Origin: Sternotherus odoratus
Lineage: Eukaryota; Chordata; Testudines; Kinosternidae
Direction of reading: 5' to 3'
Assembly: GCA_032164245.1 (NCBI GenBank)
Contig: JAVMKO010000003.1
Coordinates: 84,736,390-84,800,389 of the forward strand
DNA length: 64,000 nt
Shown: positions 46,801 through 58,800 of the stretch, one piece after another
Numbering within the stretch: position 1 is the first letter of the stretch
How the letters are laid out: the number at the start of each line of letters is the position of its first letter
Position numbers and translations under genes: made by a program
The notes under the pieces: model-generated
The model's database searches: none
What the model was told of the DNA's origin: nothing
Seen by the model: the letters and a program-made list of their open reading frames with translations, nothing else

Positions 46801-49800
46801 ATACAGTTGATTACTCCTTAGCAATGCCAGGTAAATCTACTAAAGGCCTCGTAAGGAATCAGGTATTTCTTGTACATTTTTTCATTTCCTACATGATTTA
46901 CTTTGGGTTCATTTTGCTTCAATATACCCAGGACAGATGCTCAAAGGCAACAATAAAATACAGAGTTCAGTGTAAAATTCCTCTGTAGGGGAATTACAAA
47001 ACATGTTTAAAAGATAGCTACAGTCCCTGACCAAGAGAACTTTCAACTTCTGTGATTCAGTGCCTAGCCACAACAGAGCTCAATCCTGACTCAGACATCT
47101 GAGTGCTACTGTACTATAAACATTAATAATAATACATTGTCCTTTAAGGTTCCAAATGAATAATATCTATTGGCTAAATTCAGAGGTGACCTAGATGGTG
47201 AGTGAAGCTTACATGTCACTAAGTGGGTATCCATGGCAATAAGCCATGAGTGGGTTGTGCACAAAGCATCTAACAAGAGCTCTCAAGATAAAGCAGGCGG
47301 GATGTGTTCTCCAGGTTTCTCTCTCTCTCTCAGCGTGCAATCCACCCCTCTGTAGCACAAGGGCTGTGCAATACTTAAGTCCCCTGTAGGTCTTCAGACT
47401 GGGCATAAGGACCTGATCAAAAAGAGCAGTTTCTATTGACTCAAAGAACTTTGGACCAAGATCTAAGTGAAACTTGAGTGGTGCACAAGATTAGCACTGG
47501 TCCTCTGAAAAGGGGTGAGTTTCAACCCAAGTGAATTCAGATGGTTTTTTGTGCTACTTTGCATTGTTCCAGAATGACACTCAATTTGCTATTTTCTGCT
47601 CATACGTCTTCTCTCTCCAGGATTCCACAGCATGAATTACTTTCTTATTAATAAATGGTCTCCCTCTGTGTTCCATACACAGTGTTCCATCAATAAATGT
47701 TAGTAATAATAATTCCCTTTTAAAGATTCAGACCATTAATAATAAGCCTAGTGCACACAGCTGCTTAAATATATTTGTTTTCAGTGTCAAAAAGAAGTAA
47801 GCTTCCTAATTATGTTCTCCATTAGAGATAAAAGCATGGGCATCCTTTTGAGCCAGTCAGTGATGTGAATTTTCCAACATTTTGAGAGCAGTGGGAGATG
47901 AAATTCTGTTGTATTAGGATGGTTTTCAAAGTGTTGGGGAATTAAGAATATGTACTGTCTGTTGGGAAATTCAGAGTATGTTTCTAAGTTCTCTTTGTCC
48001 TGTGTTCTTCAACTCAGTAAAGATAATTTACAACAGGGGTCAGCAACCTATGGCATGCATGCCAAAGGCAACACGTGAGCTGATTTTCAATAAATAAGAC
48101 AAGTAAGACTTCATAGCACTTTAGAGACTAACCAGTTTATTTCAGCATAAAGCTTTCATGGGCTATAGCCCACTTCATCGGATGCATAGAATGGAACAGA
48201 AGTAAGATGCATTTATTTTATTTATTAAGATTTTCAGTGGCACTCTGCTGCCGGTCTGGGGTTCTGTCTGCCAGCCCTTTGCCAGCCAGGGTCCAAGCCA
48301 CCGGCCCCGCTCAGCCCACTGCCCGTCTAGGAACATTGGAAAACTCAGCAAAGAAAAGCAAGGGCAAGAATCACACTAAACTGATGAGATCTGCATTTTA
48401 ATTTAATTTTAAATGAAGCTTCTTAAACATTTTTAAAAACTTTACATACAACAATAGTTTATATAATGTAGACTTAGAGAGAGACTTTCTGAAAACGTTA
48501 AAATGTATTACTGGCACCTTAAATTACAGTGAATAAATGAAGACTTGGAACACCACTTCTGAAAGGTTGCTGACCCCTGATTTACAACCTTCCACTACTA
48601 AGAAAATTAAGAAACTGCAGTTAATACTCTGCCCTGTAAATATTACCAAAGGCATCTAAAGCCAACTCGTACTCAGGATGAATTCTAAACCACTTGCCCA
48701 CCATATTTGCCAGTACTGAACATTATTCTTATTTATTATCATTGATTTGATTATATACTTTCCCAAGCGTTTGCACTTTAAAAATTTATTTGAAAAAATC
48801 CACAATATTTGAAGCCAGTGAGACACACCTAAACTGCATAGCTGTGTAAGATGTTCCTACACTGTAGGTCCTTTTCTCAGTCTATTCCAGCGGTGGCCAA
48901 CCTGTGGCTCCAGAGCCAGATGTGGCTCTTCAGAGGTTAATATGCAGCTCCTTATCTAAGCACGGATTCCGGGGCTGGAGCTATAGATGTTGACTTTCCA
49001 ATATGCGGGGGAGGGGGGTCAACCCCCTGCTCTGCCCCAGCCCTGCCCCCTCTCCAGCCCTGCCCCCAAGGTCCCTGCCCCTTCCCCTAAGTCTTGCTTG
49101 CCCTCACTCCTCCTCCCCCCATAGCTTCCTGCACATGTGAAACAGCTGATTGCAGTGGGCAGGAGTAGGGGGAGTAGGCGCTGATTGGTGGGGGGCTGCC
49201 ATGTGTCCATAGTGGTATGTTTTGTACTGCACCAGGGGGGGGGGAGCTGATGGGGGGCTGCTGATGTATGACTGTGGCTCTTTGGCAATGTACTTCGGTA
49301 AGTTCTGGCTCTTTCTCAAGCTCAGGTTGGCCACCCCTGGTCTATTCCTGTGCTTTTTGCAAGCACATACTGCTTGCTAAGATGAATTTATTTCTGGACT
49401 GGTCTTGATATGTATGTAATTAAAATCAAATAATTTGTGACCAGATCTAAATTCTAATCGAGACCTGAAGAGATGAAATGCTGAAGATGCATAATTTCTG
49501 TTGTTTACCCCTCTTGTCATAACAATTTTTGCATTTATTTGCATCATGCACCTTATTTTTCTTGAAGGTGAAGTAAAGTCTACACAGGACAGGAGAAGTG
49601 CACTCCATTTGTTTCGCCTTGGGGATGCCATGCTCAGGATTGTACGGAGTAAATCCCGCCCATTGCTCCACCTCATGCGCTGCTGGAGCCTGGTGGCACC
49701 TCATCTTGTAGAGGTGAGAGAGAGAGAAAGAAGAACCAGTGGAACTCACAACTAGAAGATATTATAAATACCCCTTACTTAGAGATGTTCAGAAAAAGTT

Positions 49801-52800
49801 TGAACCTTTAATTGACTAAAGCAGAATATCTGCAATTATACTGGTTAAAATAACATCTCAAGGGTTATTAATCTTCTTTATTAGCTAGAGTCAAGAAGAA
49901 ATACATGCCTTTTCTTATGGTACAGTATTGCTCAACTACAGATAGGTACGTTGTGAGCGTTTTCACACCTACCTCTCAAACATCTGGTAATTGCTACATT
50001 CGGAAACATGGTTCCAGAGACAGACCATTGATCTGTTTCAATATGGCAATTCTTATAGTCCTGGGGAAACTAGTTGTACCTAAAATAATTTAAAACTGTT
50101 CTATGTACTGGAGCTGGGTTTCTTTGGGTGTCTGTCATTCATATTAATAAATATGTGCGCCTGAACTTTGTTTATGTTAATGAACATGTCCGCATGCGTT
50201 CAGGTTTTTAAGGTGCACAGGAAGTACATTTCTCAGATGTTTAAGATCTACGATGAAGAAAATATTTGAAGTCCGGGGTTAAGGTCTGTTAATGTGTCCA
50301 TAGTGGTATGTTTTGACTGTACAAGTGGTCTAAATTTTCAAAATGACTAGTGATTTTGGATGCCCAGTTTGAACAATCTTAAAGGGGCCCAATTTTCAGA
50401 AGGTGTTGAGCCTTCTGGTATCCAGGCCCCTTTAAAATCTCTTAATTTGGGCATCCAAAGAGGTGAGACCCCCAAAATCCCCTGTCGCTTTCAAAATATT
50501 GGGAAGTGTAGTTCTCTGTTGGTGAACTTTGGCATAGGTGAAAATATCAGGAGGAAGTGGCTGGATGGAGTGAAGGGACTGAGCTTAGAGATGCCTGGAT
50601 AGTCCCCCAGTGTAGAATAATTTTCTGTCCAGATTCACCCAGCCCTGATTTTGGAATAGCTCTTGTCAGATGAGAAGTGTACTGTTGTCAGCATACCATT
50701 TCTTTTTTAATATACTTGATTGCTAATCATTTTTATTGTGCCTTTTGTAGCCAGTTCCAAACAGATACAAGGTCCCTTTCCCAAGAGGCTTTTATTCTGG
50801 AGTCTAAGAACATACTAAGTACAGTACTTAGTCATAAATAGCCTTTTATTAAAACATTCTATTTATACAATGAGAATGAAGAGAAATTGAATCTCTCACA
50901 TCAGCCATTCAAATCAACAGTAATCTGAAAAAGCTGGGAAGACTGTAGACCCATTTCTTAACTTTTGAGTTTAGTGTGTTCTTTGAACTCTCAATAAATC
51001 ATCCTGCGTCTCCAGAATACTAAGCATCTCGGCTACACAGTTCCTTGTTTTCCACTGGACAGGCACTCTGTTCATTCAAGCAGGACCCTCTGGTCACATT
51101 ATGCTGGAGTTATTTTTGGAGCTTGGCACTATCAACTTGCTACTTCTGCCTCCCGCAAAACAGTCTCATCTAAAAGCCTTTTTTTTTTTTTCTTCATCCC
51201 TTCTGTCCCTATAGGCTGCGTGTCATAAGGAGAGACATGTGTCTCGGAAGGCTGTCTCCTTCATCCATGACATCCTCACCGAGGTGCTGACAGACTGGAA
51301 TGAGCCCCCTCATTTTCACTTCAGCGAGGCGCTGTTCCGCCCCTTTGAGCGCATCATGCAGCTGGAGCTGTGTGATGAGGATGTCCAGGACCAGGCAAGT
51401 CAACCCTAATGACGGTATCTACACCCTGTGCGTCATACAAACAATGAGGGCGGTCTCAGGGATGGCTAAAGTATCTGCTTACTTTCCTTTAATTGGGTGA
51501 AATCTCTATTCAGGTTTCAGAAGGGTCCCTTCTCCCTAGCTATAGCACCAACACAAACTGTGGTAGGCAGAGCACAATTATTTTTGTAATAAGTGCCTCT
51601 CTGTAATAGGAGCCCTGTCCATTGTCACCCCAGTGCAGCTCAATACAGTGGCTTTTCTACAGTGCAGTGTATTGTTGAGCAGTACTCTATTTTGCTCTGT
51701 TCCTATTCCTCTGTTCTCACCTCAGGTTCAAAATACTTCTTTTACAAGGTAAGGGATTCTGCCTAGTATACACTCTGCATTAGAGCCACATCTTCAAAGA
51801 GGGGGCACATCCAATTGCAGCCAAGAAGCACTAGGCTTTTGGAATATATGCCTGTTGGTTTAGCTGTTCTCTTTTCTTAGAGCAGGAACATGGTTATTCA
51901 ACAGAAATCCACTTCCAGACCTATAGATATTAATGAAAAGTAACTTTTTCTCTGGGGAGAAAAAAACTGTAGAAAAAAAATCTATATTTTTCAGTTACTT
52001 CTATAGATGTTGGTAATTTCTGTTTGTCATTCCTTCCACCTGTTCCACTGGGTGGATTTATGCTTGTAAAGTCCTCTCTGCTTTGCGTACAACAGGTGAT
52101 CACGTCTATAGGAGAGCTGGTGGAGGTGTGTTCCATTCAGATCCAGTCCGGGTGGAGGCCCTTGTTCAGTGCACTGGAAACAGTGCACAGCAGTAGCAAG
52201 TCAGAGCTTAAGGAGTATCTTGTTGGAGAGTATTCTATGGGTACGAGTTTTCGCTCTTGCTTGTTTGATATGTCTTTGATTCTTCATCCCATCCCATTAT
52301 CTAGGACATAAATAAATAAATAAATGAAAATACTACCATAATCTACAATAAGTGTCCAAAACAATACACTGCAAAACTCAGTAGGGTCATGGGTGTGTTG
52401 GGGTCTTACTGTGGAGTATTGCAGTATCCAGAATATTTTTAGTAAGAAAACAAATGTAAATCTCTGAATACTTTATCCTGTGATTCCTGCCAGACACTAG
52501 CAGACACAGCAGAAAGAGAGGGCGTTAACAGAGCCGTTTAGCAGTCTGGCCGAGCCATGTTCTGCTGCTGGAACATTAGGTCTATCAGGTTCCTCTGCAG
52601 GTGGAAAGACAGATGCTCCTCATGGCCATCTCTTGTCTATGCATCCAGACCAGGCAGCCTACATTTTGCCCCCCAGTGTGAAACAGTGGCTCCTGTAAGA
52701 GGAGGACTGTTAGCACTAGAAGTGTTGGGCAGATGGTGAGCAAGCTTCATCTCACATAACACTAACACACAACCCCTAAAATTTAATCTGGAACAGTCTT

Positions 52801-55800
52801 GGCATATCAGTCCCAGATCTCTCCCAGGCACAATGTTTCAATTTTATGGCACTTATGTGGAGAAATAGCCATTACGCTGACTTTTGATCAACTGAACAGG
52901 TATTTTAAAATGTTTTAAAGTCAAATATAGACATGTATTATGTGTATGCTAGAATCTAGTCTTTAAGATCCATTATGTACATTAGACAGGCTTTAAAAGG
53001 CTTTTCTTCAACTCAGGAAAACAAACCAGTATTGCCTCTGTCAAATACTGTCAAGATTGTGAATGTGACAGCCACCATGTTGGCCAGCAGCACCAAGAAT
53101 TGAACCAGGGACCTAAACCAGAGCTAAAAGCATGAAGTGCTACAGCCTGAGCTAGAGAGACAAGTCTCAGTAGCTGGGGCGGATCTGCTCTAGGAATTAT
53201 TTTGGGGGAGTTCTTTGGCCTGTGTTTTACAGGAGGTCACAAAGGTGCCTTCTGGCCTTGGAATCTGTGAAATTGTGACTCACGCCTCTGTTGATCAGGC
53301 ACAGAGAGGAACCTGTAAAACACTTACCGGTGGGTTGTGAGTGTACCCTCAGGTTGCTAGTCCCTTGGGAGCAAGGAGAAAAGGAAAGTAGATGCAGCTT
53401 CCAAGGCAGTCACAACATTTACCTGTCAGAGAGTAGCTTAATGATCACAGGAGAGGTACAGTACACTCAGCTGAACTAGGGAACCTAAACTTTAATTTTT
53501 AAAAAAATAATCCTGACTTCACCTCCTACTGTTCTCACAGGGAAATGCCAGGCTCCAGTTTTTGATGTTTTTGAAGCATTTCTCAACACAGACAACATCC
53601 AGGTCTTTGCCAATGCCGCTACTAGTTATATTATGTGCCTTATGAAGTTTGTCAAAGGACTGGGTAAATATGATTTTTCCTTTTCTTTCATTAAGTGCAA
53701 CCTTGCTGTGGTGGGGGTGATTATTCTGGAAGAAGTGACTTTTGTTTATTTTAAGGTACAAAATGTGCTTGGAGAGAGGTTTAGCAGATGGTAAGCAGGG
53801 GTACCATATAAAAGACACTAAAATAGAAGGATTATTCAAAAACACTTTTGATGCTGTTGGATTTTAGGGCATGTCAAAGATTCAGCCATCTAATTATTAT
53901 TTTTTCCTCATTTTCACTATGACCTACCATACCCCTATATAAATACTACAGAATTCTACAGTACAGTAATAGTCCAGAACTCTGCAGTCACGGTATTGTA
54001 ATATTTGGGGGTGGGGTTGGATTAGCACAAAGAACAGCTGTAGCATTTTTTCATAAGGGCAGTTTTTCATTCAGTGATCAAAGCCAGACTTTTTCCCCAG
54101 TCCCCTAGCAGCAGCGTTTGGCACACAAACTGCCAGAACTCTGCTGGAACCTTCAGTAAGAACATGAATATCACTGATAATAACAATCTGTCAGCAAGAT
54201 TAACTTTTCCTTTCCTAAGAGTAAGTGGGATAGAAGATAGGGTATGCCAAGTCAAGGTGACCCTGTACTTTAATTGTAGTGCTTGGAGACATTTCAGAAC
54301 AAAGGCAAATCCGGATGGGTTGTTCTGCCCTCTTATTCACATTTCCCTGCTTGCTTTGATCATTTAAAAAACAATTGTCAAAAATTCTAAAATTATGGAA
54401 TTGATTCTCCTCCTATTAATGTAAATAGCAAAATGCCAGGGGAAACTGGACTGGGCCCTACTTTCTCTTTTATATAACTCTACCTTTAATTCAGAAATGA
54501 TGCAGTAACTTTGTGCCTGACCCCACCCACTAAAGTCAATGGGAGTTTTACCACTGACTTCAATGGGCACAGAATCTATCCCTTGAGGAGGGGAAGGGAG
54601 TGGAACTTCAATTATTTTCTACCTTATCGAGAAAATTAAAATAGTATGCAGAGAGCAAACTGGTGACTGCTGAACCTGACTGTCTTCAGAAACCTGTTTC
54701 TCTTGATGGTTTAAAAAATGTGTTTTCCATTTGGTGAGATGGATTTATCAAAGGGAAAAGAAAGGATATTTATGCATTTACGGGTTTGTTCCAAAGCTTA
54801 CCGAAATTGACAGCTGTCTGCCCCACTGACTTCAGTGGGCTTTGGATAAGGCCCTAGATCTTGCACACCTACAGTGCTTAAGAGGAACCATATTTTTAAC
54901 AAAATATACACAGGTCTGTTCATTTGCTTTAACTCTTGGAAAGTACCTGCAGCTTGCAATGAGCATTGAAAAGTTTAAATAAAATTGTCTAAAATTTCTT
55001 GAACCAAAAGCAATTTTCTCCCACTATCTCATTAACAAATCCATCAACAAATCCAGTAATCTCTAAGTTAGTGAGAGACATTAGTCCACATTTATCCCTG
55101 GCAGCACTCCAGTGACATCAGTAGAGTTGCACCAGGTTTGAATTTGTACCTACATGAATCAAAGATTTGTCACCTCCCTCTTAAAAACACTGTGGTCACA
55201 CTTTATATTAAAGGTAGATATATACATAGCTCATGAATGAAAAATAGATAATATGATGTGTATAGTGTGTTATAGATGGTTATAAGCATGTCAGTTGAAC
55301 ATGTTATAGATAAATATAAACATTGTTTATAGTATAAATAACCTATTTGGATCTATAACTATCTGTAATAAAACTAATTATCCATTTATTAAAGCTTTTA
55401 TCAAATCTTAACACTTTGTTAGAAAGTATTTGTAAATCTACTCTTAATCTGAAGTGTGATCACCATTATTATGTTCTTCGATGGGAGAAATCTCCCCAAA
55501 CTCTGTACTGAGGTCTAAAGGCTGCATTTATGAAAAGTGTAGTCAAGAGCACATAATAGCTAGATTGAATGAGGAATGTGTATTGCATAACTTTTAATGG
55601 TGTGTTTAAACATTTCATTTTTTTTCCCTCCCTTCTCCTTCACCCTGCCCTTCCATCCTTAGGAGAAGTGGATTGTAAGGAGATTGGCGATTGTGTGTCA
55701 GGATCCATGTCTACTGACTTGTGCCTTCCCGCTCTTGATTACCTCAGGAGGTGTTCTCAGGTATGCCTACAGAGAGGTACAGACCTGAACTAAAAAACTG

Positions 55801-58800
55801 CTTCTAGGTTCCTTGACTCACGGTAATCATTGGAAATGTGTGCATGCACATAATAGAATATTATATGTATACAACCTTTGTGGCAAGCTTAGTGGTAATA
55901 TCCTGCACTGCCATAAAGGAGGTCAAGGTCAGTTCTTTATTGGAGTTTCTTACTCTCTTGGCCAGCTGAAGGGGGTAAAACTCAGGATATGGTAGACTCA
56001 GTGCCAAGGGGAGAGAAATGGATTGTATGCTCTGTGAATGAGCAAGATATGGTACTAGCAAGATCAAAGGTGCATCCAGTCTTACTCCAACAACACTGGG
56101 ACTTTGGGGAGTGGAGAGATTTCAGAGAGAAAAAAATTAACGAGACTCCTCACATCTCTAGAAGTGCAATGGACTCAATCTGCTGAAATATGTGGAAAGG
56201 CAAGGGCAGAGTTCTAAAAGGTTGGAATGTCAGCATATTTTGTATGCAGTGTTGTGGCCGTGCTGGTCCCAGGATATTCGAGAGACAAGATGGGTGAGGG
56301 AATATCTTATATTGGACCAACTTCTGCTGGTGACAGAGAGAAGCTTTCAAGCTACACAGAGCTCTTATTCAGGCCTGAGGAAGTCCCTCAGGGTACGGCT
56401 ACACTACCCGCTGAAACAGCGGGTAGCGCTCGATGTATCAGGGATCGATTTATCGTGTCTCATCTAGACGCGATAAGACGCTTGTACTCCACCTCAGCAG
56501 GAGGGGTAAGCGGAGTTGGCGGGGAGTGGCCTCAGTCGATCTGCTGCCATGGGGACAGCCAGGTAAGTCGAACTAAGATACTCTGACTTCAGCTACGCAA
56601 ATAGTTGCGTATCTTCGTTCGACACCCTCCCCCAGCCCAGCCCTCAGAGTGTCACAGTTAAATACAAGGTCAAACAGTTTAAAAAGTTGGCACATATTCT
56701 AAGGGGGACTATTCAAGGTGAAGTGGCCCATTAACACCTTGTAGCCATAGGATGAAAAGGAGGGTTAGTGGATTACAGATTGTTGTAATGCATCATACAT
56801 CCAGTATCTTTATTAAGACCATGATTGTTAGTGTCTAGCAAAGTTACACCTATTTTGTATGAACCCAGTGCTCACAGCATAGGTTTCTGTTCAGGGCTCC
56901 TTGGACATTTTTTATCTGCACTTTGCTATTATTTTAATTTATTTGTACCACAGTAATATGTGCAGGTCTTAATCATGCATTGTGGCCCCATTAGGATAGC
57001 TGCTGTACGAATACATAACAGAGAGAGTGTCCTTGCCCCAAAGCAATTACAATCCAAGTATGAGATGAGAGACAAGAAGTAGATGCAATAGACAGACTGC
57101 AAGAGGGGAATGAGCACAAGGAAATAATGAGGAAGTACTCGTCAGCAAGATAAGCAGCAGTTCCAGCAAATCATAATTAGTTGCTATTGTTAATATTCTA
57201 TGTGATAATGTTAAGCATTTGGTGAGTGGGAAATTCTGCTACATGTGACATTATCCTTTCCTCCCACCACGACCACAACCACCCTATCTGTCTCTGATAT
57301 ACATTTTAATTAATCTTACCAAAGAAAAAAGAAGAAAAAAAATACAATATGTACATTGCAACTACCTCTATTTATATTCAAAAATGCCTAAGAAGTAAAG
57401 TACAGGACTCCTCTCTGTTCACTAATTGAAATTTAGGTCCCAATTCTACCATACTTAAACCAGTATCTTACTCTGTAAATAGCCCTATTGAAATCAGAGG
57501 GATTGCTTGCAAAGTACCTATTCAATGTGAGCTAGGGGGAAGAATCAGGCCCTTAAATTATGGTCTGTTTGGTTTTAAAATACCTTGCTGTCTGTTGGGT
57601 ATCACAGGCTGATGAAGATGTTGGAGAACCAAGCCATAGGGTGTGCCTCATAATTTTGAGGAATACTATTTAGTTTATAAAGATTGGTATGACACGATAC
57701 AAATGCAGAGAGTGAAAATGTTAGTGGCATTAATACTGCTATAGTTTATTTAGCTCTGGACCACGGGCACCAATGTGCGATTGTGAGGAACCATTTTGAA
57801 TACCACATTGAATTTTAATCTATTCAATTCATATAGTTAGCAGCCACTCACTCAAGAACTTCTAAAGTTACTTAAGCATCAGTGATTTATGGCACCAGAA
57901 AATGTGGAATCCCAGCTTTCAGAACATATAAGGCATTAACATTATCTCTGGTGACTGGTAATATAATGCTGCAAAGATCATGTTCATTGCAGTTGGCAAA
58001 CCAGTGTATATTGTTTCAGGAGTGATCAGCCTTTTCTGAGCTAGTCGGCAGAAAGAAAAATCTCCAAAATATTCTACAGATAGGTGGATGGCTGATAGAG
58101 AATGATAATATTTAGTATTTATTCAGTACTTTACATCTTCAAAGTACCCTGTATACAACTAATCCTCAGAACATTCAGGCAGGACCAGTATTATTTGAAT
58201 TTCCCAGCTTGGAGAACTGACACACAGGTTATTTAAATTGCTTGCCCACGGTCACAGAGCAAATTTGCAGTAGAGGAAGGAGCTCTTGACTCCTCATCCT
58301 GTGTTCGGTGCCCTAGACTATGTTGCCACAAGATGGACTATATCATGCCACTATCCATCCCAAATATTACTGTCACTCTAATACTTATTTCCCCTGTGTG
58401 TGGCATGACGCCACTTTGCCATGTTACATTTTTTCTTTGTTTAGTTGCTAGCCAAAATCTACAAAATGCCCTTGAAGCCAATTTTCCTCAGTAGCCGGAT
58501 GGCCAACTTGCCCCGAAGAGTGCAGGAACAATCAGCCAGCAGTGAGGATGGGATTGAGTGTGTCCTTTCTGACTTTGAGGATGACAGCGGTAGGTGAATT
58601 TAAAATAATGGCTGTGGCATAATTGTGGTTACACACAGAAGTTAATCAGCTCCACATGTAGTGAATTTGGCCAACTGCTGCAAATGTTCAGAAAAGTGTC
58701 CAGAAATATGGTGTCGCCCTGTGTCTATTGTTTATATATCTACATATATTGCAAGTTAAGCTCTGTTGTGATGGTTCCTCTCAGTGGCGAGAACACAGGT

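Larger units (their letters stand above)
46831..49567 (+). other. Intron between window exons 16 and 17
   Basis: A 2737-nt intron, GTAAAT to TTGAAG, hosting two hAT elements (48034-48579 and 48888-49339). The first 1.2 kb has no recognised feature. Confidence 0.8.
55761..58444 (+). other. Intron between window exons 21 and 22
   Basis: A 2684-nt intron, GTATGC to GTTTAG, holding a turtle repeat (56240-56385), a MITE (56391-56640) and a MIR (58110-58330). Between 56650 and 58100 I recognise nothing. Confidence 0.8.

Noticed and set aside
49019..49334. Minus-strand open frames of 89 and 76 codons
   Set aside because: They fall inside the hAT element 48888-49339 and reflect its C/G-rich interior.
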